A stretch of 5,393 bases of DNA. Origin: Chloroflexota bacterium. Lineage in GTDB: Bacteria; Chloroflexota; Limnocylindria; Limnocylindrales; CSP1-4. Of this stretch, positions 1-5,101 are shown piece by piece (position 1 is the stretch's first letter; each line of letters begins with the position of its first letter). Location: NCBI GenBank assembly GCA_021801545.1, contig JAJYXX010000245.1:1-5393 (forward strand). Reading direction: 5' to 3'. A program made the translations under genes and the position numbers. A model generated the notes under the pieces. That model did no database searches. It was not told the DNA's origin and saw nothing but the letters and a program-made list of their open reading frames with translations.

Positions 1-3
1 ACG

Positions 4-1401
4 ATGTTCACCGAGCTGCTGAGAGAACCGCCTGATCCCGTCGCGACCAGTTCCACGACAACCGCGCCGGGCCTGGCGTCGAACGCGCCGTCCCCGACGA
101 CCCGGCCGGGCGCCCCGGCCTCGGCCTCGCCTCCGGCCCCCGCCGACGCCCGGATCCTCGGTCTCCGCTGCCGCAACTGCGCCCGCCCCGAGGCGATCGG
201 TCCCAACTACGTCTGCCCCGCCTGTTTCGGTCCGCTGGAGATCGCCTACGACCTCGATCTCGTACGCGGTCGGCTTGACCGGGCGACGATCGCAGCCCGG
301 AACCCCGGGATCTGGCGGTACCTCGAGCTCCTGCCCGTCAGCTCGCCGCCGGCGCGCGGTCTGGCCGTGGGCTCGACGCCGCTCGTGAACGCGGACCGGC
401 TGGGGCGCGCGCTCGGGATCGAGCGGCTGTGGATCAAGGACGACAGCCGCAACCCGAGCCTCTCGTTCAAGGACCGGGCCGTTGCGGTCGCCGCCGCGAA
501 GGCGGTCGAGTTCGGCCTCGAGGCGCTCGCCTGCGCCTCCACCGGCAACCTGGCGGGCGCCACGGCCGCCGCCGCCGCCGCCATCGGGCTGCCGGCGTAT
601 GTCTTCATCCCGGCCGACCTCGAGCCGGCGAAGATCGATCACGCCCTGGCCTACGGCGCCACGGTCGTCCCGGTCGACGGCACGTACGACGACGTCAACC
701 GGCTCTGCCTCGAGGTGGCCGATGAGCTGGGCTGGGGGTTCGTCAACATCAACCTCCGGCCGTTCTACGCCGAGGGGAGCAAGACGCTCGCCTTCGAGAT
801 CGCCGAGGCGCTCGGCTGGCGCCTGCCCGACGTCGTCGCCGCGCCGATCGCCTCGGGCGCCATGTTCACGAAGCTGGCCCGGGGATTCGACGAGCTGGCG
901 GCGGTCGGTCTCGTCGAGCGGACGCCGGTCAGGTTCGTCGGCGGCCAGGCGGCCGGCTGTGCGCCGGTCGCGACCGCCTTCGCCGCCGGGACGGACGTGA
1001 TCGAGCCGGTCCGGGCGCCTGACACGATCGTCCGTTCGCTGGCGATCGGGAACCCGGCCGATGGTCGCTACTCGCTCGAGCTCACCCGCGCCTCCGGTGG
1101 GTCGATCGAGTCGATCCCCGACGAGGCGACGGCCGAGGCGATCCGGCAGGTTGCGACGCTCGAGGGGATCTACCCGGAAACGGCCGGCGGGGTGACCCTC
1201 GCGGCGGCCGAGGCGGCCCGGCGGCGTGGCGTCATCCGGCGCGACGACGAGGTCGTCGCGCTTCTCACCGGCAACGGCCTGAAGACCCCCGATGCGGTTC
1301 GGTTCGGGCTCGAGTCGCAGGCGGCACGGCCGGGTGAGCCCGGCCTGGCGCCGACGATCCCCGCCCGTTTCTCGGCCTTCGAAGCCTGGCTCGAGGCGTG
1401 A
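4..1401 (+). CDS. thrC: Threonine synthase, zinc-ribbon type
   Basis: PLP-dependent enzyme that converts O-phospho-L-homoserine to L-threonine plus phosphate in the cytoplasm, the last step of threonine synthesis. Visible in the 465 residues: an N-terminal zinc ribbon with Cys56/Cys59 and Cys71/Cys74, a KDDSRNPSLSFKDR stretch with the probable PLP-binding lysine at Lys156, the phosphate-binding STGN loop at 179-182, and the C-terminal TGNGLK at 422-427. The stretch from the zinc ribbon on strongly resembles the Streptomyces-type threonine synthase that I recall. Residues 1 to about 50 are a Pro/Ala/Ser/Thr-rich, probably disordered extension, longer than usual. No other ATG, GTG or TTG lies in frame before the zinc ribbon, so ATG at 4 is the best start visible. 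Only three bases precede it, so a start outside the window cannot be excluded. The stop abuts the downstream sulfur-carrier gene, suggesting cotranscription. Family assignment is firm; exact substrate is inferred. Confidence 0.93.
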   Translation: MFTELLREPPDPVATSSTTTAPGLASNAPSPTTRPGAPASASPPAPADARILGLRCRNCARPEAIGPNYVCPACFGPLEIAYDLDLVRGRLDRATIAARNPGIWRYLELLPVSSPPARGLAVGSTPLVNADRLGRALGIERLWIKDDSRNPSLSFKDRAVAVAAAKAVEFGLEALACASTGNLAGATAAAAAAIGLPAYVFIPADLEPAKIDHALAYGATVVPVDGTYDDVNRLCLEVADELGWGFVNINLRPFYAEGSKTLAFEIAEALGWRLPDVVAAPIASGAMFTKLARGFDELAAVGLVERTPVRFVGGQAAGCAPVATAFAAGTDVIEPVRAPDTIVRSLAIGNPADGRYSLELTRASGGSIESIPDEATAEAIRQVATLEGIYPETAGGVTLAAAEAARRRGVIRRDDEVVALLTGNGLKTPDAVRFGLESQAARPGEPGLAPTIPARFSAFEAWLEA

Positions 1402-1409
1402 GCGAGGGC

Positions 1410-1688
1410 ATGAGCACGGTGCGAATCCCGCCGGTCCTGCGGACGGCGACCGGCGGTCAGAAGCAGATCGAGGTGGCGGGCGGGACCGTCCGGGAGGTCC
1501 TCGACCGCCTCGTCGCGGCGCACCCGGGCCTGGCGCCGCAGCTGCTGACCTCGGACGGCGACCTCAACCGGTTCGTGAACGTCTTCCTCAACGAGGTCGA
1601 CATCCGCCACCTCGAGGGGCTCGACACGCCGGTCGCGGAGCGCGACACGATCGTCCTCCTGCCCGCGATGGCCGGCGGGGCGGCCTGA
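1410..1688 (+). CDS. CysO/ThiS/MoaD-type sulfur-carrier protein
   Basis: Small beta-grasp (ubiquitin-fold) protein of 92 residues. It aligns by eye with mycobacterial CysO: IPPVLRTATGGQK near the start, RFVNVFLNEVDIR in the middle, and LLPAMAGG near the end. Family members are activated at a C-terminal Gly-Gly by an E1-like enzyme and carry sulfide as a thiocarboxylate for cysteine, thiamin or molybdopterin synthesis. Here the Gly89-Gly90 pair is followed by Ala-Ala, so the diglycine is not terminal as encoded and would need trimming. I chose ATG 1410 because it reproduces the CysO N-terminus and length. GTG at 1398, overlapping the thrC stop, would add four residues (MSEG) and is a real alternative. 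Neither start has a well-spaced Shine-Dalgarno, so translational coupling to thrC is likely. The role could be general sulfur donation or something specific to the ThrC neighbour. Confidence 0.88.
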   Translation: MSTVRIPPVLRTATGGQKQIEVAGGTVREVLDRLVAAHPGLAPQLLTSDGDLNRFVNVFLNEVDIRHLEGLDTPVAERDTIVLLPAMAGGAA

Positions 1689-1709
1689 GGCGGAGCGTCG
1701 CCTGAGGTG

Positions 1710-1715
1710 TAACCT
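1710..1715 (+). promoter_or_regulatory. Probable -10 element for a leaderless Mth938-like mRNA
   Basis: The hexamer TAACCT fits the TANNNT consensus and ends exactly 7 nt before the ATG at 1723. Transcription would therefore begin at or beside the A of the start codon, giving a leaderless mRNA. No recognisable -35 hexamer is seen. The competing reading is a Shine-Dalgarno GAGGTG at 1704-1709, but its 13-nt spacing to the ATG is too long to be convincing. Confidence 0.5.
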
Positions 1716-1722
1716 TGGCGTC

Positions 1723-2082
1723 ATGGACGTCCGCCTCGTCGAGTTCGGGCTGATCGAGGTCGAGGGCGAACGCTACCCACACGACGTCGTTCTCGAGGCC
1801 GGTCGCGTGCGCCGGCGGAAGAAGGGGCCGTCGAAGCCGCGCCGAGGCGAGTTCGGCCACACGCCGCTCACGGCCGCGGAGCGGATCCCCTGGGGCCCGG
1901 CCGGGTCGCGGCTCGTCGTCGGCACGGGCGCGTCCGGCTCGCTCCCCGTCGCGCCGGACGTGCACAAGGAGGCGGCCCGCCGTCACGTCGATCTCGTTGC
2001 CGTTCCGACGGCCGAGGCGTGCCGACTCCTGGCGGACGTGCCGGCCGACCAGGTCCGCGCCGTCCTCCACGTGACCTGCTGA
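1723..2082 (+). CDS. Mth938-like domain protein
   Basis: A 119-residue protein matching the Mth938-like family (Pfam DUF498/DUF598, PF04430), whose members include archaeal MTH938 and human AAMDC, with NDUFAF3 more distant. Diagnostic stretches are FGLIEVEGERYPHDVVL (8-24), the basic RRRKKGPSK (30-38), GHTPLT (45-50), LVVGTGASGSLPVAP (64-78), PTAEA (95-99) and the terminal AVLHVTC (113-119). Length is typical and the protein appears complete. There is no signal peptide or membrane segment, so it should be cytosolic. The molecular function of bacterial members is not established, and the sequence reveals no catalytic motif. It sits 34 bp after the sulfur-carrier gene with its own probable -10 element, and converges with amrS over a 27-bp gap. 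The family call is firm; any role is unknown. Confidence 0.9.
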   Translation: MDVRLVEFGLIEVEGERYPHDVVLEAGRVRRRKKGPSKPRRGEFGHTPLTAAERIPWGPAGSRLVVGTGASGSLPVAPDVHKEAARRHVDLVAVPTAEACRLLADVPADQVRAVLHVTC

Positions 2083-2104
2083 CCGATCCCGTGACCTGCT
2101 GACC
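2070..2104 (+). repeat. 15-nt direct repeat over the Mth938-like stop codon
   Basis: CGTGACCTGCTGACC occurs perfectly at 2070-2084 and 2090-2104, a 20-nt period. The first copy contains the last codons and stop of the Mth938-like gene; the second lies in the convergent intergenic gap. It looks like a short local tandem duplication of the gene's 3' end. Confidence 0.85.
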
Positions 2105-2114
2105 CCCGGTCAGC
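2098..2114. terminator. Hairpin between convergent genes, possible weak bidirectional terminator
   Basis: GCTGACC at 2098-2104 and GGTCAGC at 2108-2114 form a perfect 7-bp stem with a CCC loop. The right arm includes the amrS stop codon (2110-2112, minus strand), and the left arm is the second copy of the 15-nt repeat. The first copy (2078-2084) could pair with the same right arm instead, giving two mutually exclusive hairpins. There is no T-run on either side, so efficient intrinsic termination is doubtful. The position between convergent stops is the main support. Confidence 0.4.
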
Positions 2115-3198
2115 CGCCGGCCGCCGCCGCCATCCGCACCGGGAGCCGGCGCGCGCCCCAGTGACCGGGCGGGCCGGCGAACACCCCGGCGACACGCGTC
2201 GCGCACCGTTCGCAGCGACCGTCGTCGGTGACGCGGTAGGTCCCGATCGTGTACCCGTCGCGCCCGATGAGGAGCGAGCCGCAGGCGTGGCAGTACGTCG
2301 ACTGCCCGACCGGGTCGTGGACATTGCCCGTGTATGCGTAGCGGATCCCGTTGCGCAGGGCGATCGATCGGGCGCGGGTGAGCGTGGCGGGAGGCGTCGG
2401 CGGGAGATCGAGGAGCCGGTAGTCGGGGTGGAAGGCCGTGAAATGGATCGGCACGTCCGGCCCGAGCTCGGTGACGACCCAGCGAGTGAGGGCGTCGAGC
2501 TCCGCGCTCGAATCGTTCCGGCCGGGGATGAGCAGGGTCGTGATCTCGAGCCAGACATCGGTCGCGTGGCGGATGTAGCGAAGGGTGTCGAGGACCGGCT
2601 CCAGGTGCCCGGCGCAGAGGTCCTGATAGAACTCGTCGGTGAACCCCTTCAGATCGACGTTCGCGGCATCGATGTGCCGGCAGAACTCGGCGCGAGGCTC
2701 GGGGTTGATGTAGCCGGCGGTGACCGCGACGGCCCGGATCCCGAGGACGTGACAGGCGTCGGCGACGTCGATCGCGTACTCGGCGAAGATCACCGGGTCG
2801 TTGTACGTGAAGGCGACCGATGCGCAGTCGAGTCGCCGGGCAGCGCGAGCGATCGCCTCGGGCGAGGCCGCCTCGGCGAGCGTGTCGATCTCGCGCGACT
2901 TCGAGATGTCCCAGTTCTGGCAGAACCGGCAGGCGAGGTTGCAGCCGGCCGTGCCGAAGGAGAGGACCGCGGACCCCGGCAGGAAGTGGTTGAGCGGCTT
3001 CTTCTCGATCGGATCGACGCAGAACCCCGACGATCGCCCGTAGCTCGTCAGGACGATCTGGTCGCCCTCGCGGGCACGAACGAAGCAGAGCCCGTGCTGG
3101 CCTTCGTGCAGCCGACAGGCTCGCGGGCACAGGTCGCACTGGACCCGCCCGTCGTCGAGGCGGTGCCAGTACTTCGTCGGGACGGTGAACGCGTCCAC
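2110..3198 (-). CDS. amrS: AmmeMemoRadiSam-system radical SAM enzyme
   Basis: A 362-residue radical S-adenosylmethionine enzyme related to pyruvate-formate-lyase activases. The [4Fe-4S] motif CxxxCxxC is at Cys86/Cys90/Cys93 (GCNLACRFCQNW). The family's N-terminal cysteine cluster is CDLCPRAC (Cys21/24/28) with Cys38 (GLCFVR). A C-terminal set of CxxC pairs, Cys303/306 and Cys329/332, probably binds a metal. Internal matches include AFTYNDP (129-135), DLKGF (182-186) and IHFTAFHPDY (251-260). In many archaea and bacteria this enzyme is encoded with a Memo-like and an AMMECR1-like protein; neither is in this window, and I do not know its substrate. The GTG at 3198 gives the expected family N-terminus and lies 7 nt after a -10-like TAGAAT, suggesting a leaderless mRNA. 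The enzyme should be oxygen-sensitive and cytosolic. Family confidence is high. Confidence 0.92.
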   Translation of the reverse strand: MDAFTVPTKYWHRLDDGRVQCDLCPRACRLHEGQHGLCFVRAREGDQIVLTSYGRSSGFCVDPIEKKPLNHFLPGSAVLSFGTAGCNLACRFCQNWDISKSREIDTLAEAASPEAIARAARRLDCASVAFTYNDPVIFAEYAIDVADACHVLGIRAVAVTAGYINPEPRAEFCRHIDAANVDLKGFTDEFYQDLCAGHLEPVLDTLRYIRHATDVWLEITTLLIPGRNDSSAELDALTRWVVTELGPDVPIHFTAFHPDYRLLDLPPTPPATLTRARSIALRNGIRYAYTGNVHDPVGQSTYCHACGSLLIGRDGYTIGTYRVTDDGRCERCATRVAGVFAGPPGHWGARRLPVRMAAAAGG

Positions 3199-3205
3199 GG
3201 CACCG

Positions 3206-3211
3206 ATTCTA
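3206..3211 (-). promoter_or_regulatory. Probable -10 element for a leaderless amrS mRNA
   Basis: Read on the minus strand, TAGAAT is one mismatch from the TATAAT consensus. It ends exactly 7 nt before the GTG start of amrS at 3198, leaving no room for a Shine-Dalgarno between the expected transcription start and the initiation codon. The spacing is identical to that at the Mth938-like gene. No clear -35 hexamer is present upstream. Confidence 0.6.
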
Positions 3212-3228
3212 GTCCGACCGGAGGCCGC

Positions 3229-3450
3229 TCATCCCGCCCGGCCATCCCGCCCGGCCATCCCGCACGGCCTCAGGCGCTCGGGTAGGCCAGGCCTGCCGTG
3301 AGCCCGCGGAGGAGCCGCAGCGTTGAGCATCGCCTCGCGTCGTGACCCGGCGCCGCGGGGGTGGGGTTCACCGAGCGCCCGGCGTACCTCCTCGAATTGG
3401 GCGGCGTCGATAGCCGATCGGCCGAGCGGCGGGTTCTCGATCGGGCGCAT
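3229..3450 (-). CDS. Doubtful small ORF, 73 residues, possible remnant
   Basis: An ATG-initiated minus-strand ORF in the otherwise non-coding stretch upstream of amrS. Its first half (MRPIENPPLGRSAIDAAQ and on) uses the GC-ending codons typical of the neighbouring genes, and it is not the shadow of a recognised gene. The second half is Arg/Gly/Pro-rich, and its last 13 residues are encoded by the 13-bp tandem repeat, which looks like non-coding sequence. There is no Shine-Dalgarno before the ATG and no family I recognise. It could be a decayed gene fragment, a small upstream ORF of amrS, or chance in GC-rich DNA. The last is the safest assumption. Confidence 0.2.
   Translation of the reverse strand: MRPIENPPLGRSAIDAAQFEEVRRALGEPHPRGAGSRREAMLNAAAPPRAHGRPGLPERLRPCGMAGRDGRAG
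3230..3268. repeat. Three tandem copies of a 13-bp unit
   Basis: The unit CATCCCGCCCGGC occurs at 3230-3242 and 3243-3255, and with one substitution (CATCCCGCACGGC) at 3256-3268. It lies 19-57 bp upstream of the amrS -10 element. It may be a simple slippage product; a role as a protein-binding array is possible but unsupported. Confidence 0.85.
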
Positions 3451-3455
3451 ATGCT
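3450..3455 (+). promoter_or_regulatory. Candidate -10 element for mmsA-tetR
   Basis: TATGCT fits TANNNT and sits in one of the few AT-rich patches of the window (GCATATGC at 3447-3454). It lies about 105 bp upstream of the mmsA start and immediately before a perfect palindrome. No -35 hexamer is recognisable at the expected distance. The patch also reads as TAGCAT on the minus strand, so direction is uncertain. Confidence 0.35.
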
Positions 3456-3458
3456 ATT

Positions 3459-3472
3459 CGGACGCGCGTCCG
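3459..3472. promoter_or_regulatory. Perfect 14-bp palindrome, candidate TetR operator
   Basis: CGGACGCGCGTCCG reads identically on both strands and begins 4 bp after the candidate -10 TATGCT, so it would cover the transcription start. TetR-family repressors typically bind such palindromes over their target promoters. A TetR-family gene is the next gene after mmsA, overlapping its stop. The link to that regulator is inference; alternating CG sequence makes chance palindromes less rare in DNA of this composition. Confidence 0.4.
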
Positions 3473-3545
3473 GTCGCGCGGCGAACAACCGGGGCGAGAG
3501 CTTCGGGCACCGACCCGCCCGCGGAGCCGCCCGGCATCACGAAAC

Positions 3546-3550
3546 GAGGG
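3546..3550 (+). promoter_or_regulatory. Ribosome binding site of mmsA
   Basis: GAGGG ends 9 nt before the ATG at 3560, a normal Shine-Dalgarno spacing. It decides the mmsA start against the longer in-frame extension that runs upstream to 3323. Confidence 0.6.
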
Positions 3551-3559
3551 ATCGCAAGG

Positions 3560-5101
3560 ATGACGCAGATCGCAGAACCGTCGGCCGCTGTCGCGCCCCC
3601 GACCAGCGGGACCGTCGTCGGGCACTGGATCGGCGGCCGGCTCATCCCCGGCACCTCGGGCCGGCGCGGCCCGGTCTACAACCCCGCCACCGGCCAGCTG
3701 GCCCGCGAGGTGGACTTCGCCTCGACCGCAGAGGTCGATGCGGCGGTCGCCGCGGCGAAGGCGGCGTTCCCGGCCTGGCGTGCCACCTCGCTCTCGAAGC
3801 GGACCGACATCATGTTCCGGATCCGGAACCTCGTCGAGGCGAACCGGAAAGAGATCGCCGCATTCCTCACCGCCGAGCATGGCAAGGTGCCGTCGGACGC
3901 GCTGGGCGAGGTCGCCCGCGGCCTGGAGAACCTCGAGTTCGCCTGCGGCGTCCCGCACCTGATGAAGGGTGGCTTCAGCGAGCAGGTCTCTGGCGGGATC
4001 GACGTCTACCAGATCCGCCAGCCGCTCGGCGTGGTGGCCGGCATCACCCCGTTCAACTTCCCGGCCATGGTCCCGATGTGGATGTTCGGCAACGCGATCG
4101 CCTGCGGCAACACGTTCATCCTCAAGCCGTCCGAGAAGGACCCCTCGGCGTCGCTGTTCATCGCCGAGATCCTCCGCGAGGCGGGCGTGCCGGACGGCGT
4201 GTTCAACGTCGTTCAGGGCGACAAGGTCGCCGTCGACCGGATCCTCGAGCACCCCGACATCGCGGCCGTCTCGTTTGTCGGCTCGACGCCGATCGCGAAA
4301 TACATCTACGAGACGGGCACCCGGAACGGCAAGCGCGTCCAGGCGCTCGGCGGGGCGAAGAACCACATGGTGCTCCTGCCCGACGCCGACATCGACATGG
4401 CCGCCGATGCTGCCGTCTCGGCGGCCTACGGTTCGTCCGGCGAACGCTGCATGGCGATCTCGGTCGTCGTGGCCGTAGGCGACGTGGCCGACCCGTTCAT
4501 CGAGGCGGTCAGGGCGCGCCTGCCGAAGATCACGGTCGGCCCCGGGACCGACCCCGAGGCGCAGATGGGCCCGCTCATCACCCAGCAGCATCTCGAGCGA
4601 GTCGCCTCGTTCCTCGACCGGGGCAGGGAGCAGGGCGCCGAGATCGTGTGCGACGGGCGCGATCATCCGCTCTACCGGGAGAGCGACGGGTTCTTCCTGG
4701 GCGTCTCGCTCATCGACCGCGTCACCCCGGAGATGGACAGCTACCGCAACGAGATCTTCGGCCCGGTCCTCGAAGTCGTCCGGGTCAAGACGTACGACGA
4801 GGCGGTTCGACTGATCAACGAGAACCCCTACGGGAACGGAACCGCGATCTTCACCCGTGATGGTGGCGCCGCCCGCCAGTTCCAGTTCGAGGTCCAGGCC
4901 GGCATGGTCGGGATCAACGTGCCGATCCCGGTCCCGGTCGCCTACTACAGCTTCGGCGGCTGGAAGGGTTCCCTCTTCGGCGATCTCCACATGTACGGCC
5001 CGGAGGGGCTCCAGTTCTACACGAAGGCGAAGGTCGTGACGGCCCGCTGGCCAGATCCCGGAACGAGCAAGGTCGATCTGGGTTTCCCCCGGACGCGATG
5101 A
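3560..5101 (+). CDS. mmsA: Methylmalonate-semialdehyde dehydrogenase (CoA-acylating)
   Basis: Aldehyde dehydrogenase superfamily, 513 residues, close to MmsA/IolA. It oxidises methylmalonate semialdehyde to propionyl-CoA and malonate semialdehyde to acetyl-CoA, using NAD+ and CoA and releasing the carboxyl carbon, in valine, beta-alanine or inositol breakdown. The catalytic cysteine is Cys297 in GSSGERCMA (291-299). The oxyanion asparagine is Asn166 in ITPFNFPAMVPMWMFG, and cofactor-binding Lys189 lies in ILKPSE. The signature ALGGAKNHMVLLPDAD spans 262-277. At the position where hydrolytic aldehyde dehydrogenases have the general-base Glu (LELGG), this protein has Ala262, as expected of the CoA-acylating family. 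Arg120 and Arg296 are candidates for binding the substrate carboxylate. The C-terminal YTKAKVVTARWP is also typical. The start at 3560 matches family length and has a Shine-Dalgarno. No other valine or inositol catabolism genes are visible, so the physiological substrate is open. Confidence 0.95.
   Translation: MTQIAEPSAAVAPPTSGTVVGHWIGGRLIPGTSGRRGPVYNPATGQLAREVDFASTAEVDAAVAAAKAAFPAWRATSLSKRTDIMFRIRNLVEANRKEIAAFLTAEHGKVPSDALGEVARGLENLEFACGVPHLMKGGFSEQVSGGIDVYQIRQPLGVVAGITPFNFPAMVPMWMFGNAIACGNTFILKPSEKDPSASLFIAEILREAGVPDGVFNVVQGDKVAVDRILEHPDIAAVSFVGSTPIAKYIYETGTRNGKRVQALGGAKNHMVLLPDADIDMAADAAVSAAYGSSGERCMAISVVVAVGDVADPFIEAVRARLPKITVGPGTDPEAQMGPLITQQHLERVASFLDRGREQGAEIVCDGRDHPLYRESDGFFLGVSLIDRVTPEMDSYRNEIFGPVLEVVRVKTYDEAVRLINENPYGNGTAIFTRDGGAARQFQFEVQAGMVGINVPIPVPVAYYSFGGWKGSLFGDLHMYGPEGLQFYTKAKVVTARWPDPGTSKVDLGFPRTR

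Noticed and set aside
4..1401. Cysteine synthase or O-phosphoserine sulfhydrylase instead of threonine synthase
   Set aside because: The sulfur-carrier neighbour suggests it, but the N-terminal zinc ribbon, the STGNLAGA loop and the overall Streptomyces-type match fit threonine synthase better. The question is kept as a finding about the pairing.
1683..1707. 8-bp direct repeat GCCTGAGG at 1683-1690 and 1700-1707 around the sulfur-carrier stop
   Set aside because: It is only 8 bp with no flanking similarity, so it is easily a chance match in DNA of this composition.
1868..3285. Long open frames overlapping amrS: plus strand 2161-3285 and minus-strand alternate frame 1868-3139
   Set aside because: Both overlap the well-supported radical SAM gene and translate to low-complexity Arg/Pro/Gly or Asp/Val-rich sequence with no family signature.
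3323..3559. N-terminal extension of mmsA by 79 codons
   Set aside because: The reading frame is open, but the added residues resemble no aldehyde dehydrogenase N-terminus. The Shine-Dalgarno at 3546-3550 and family length support ATG 3560.
3368..4990. Long minus-strand open frame of 540 codons opposite mmsA
   Set aside because: It is antisense to a clearly identified aldehyde dehydrogenase. Its Asp/Arg/Gly/Val-rich translation is the usual shadow of GC-rich coding DNA, with no recognisable domain.
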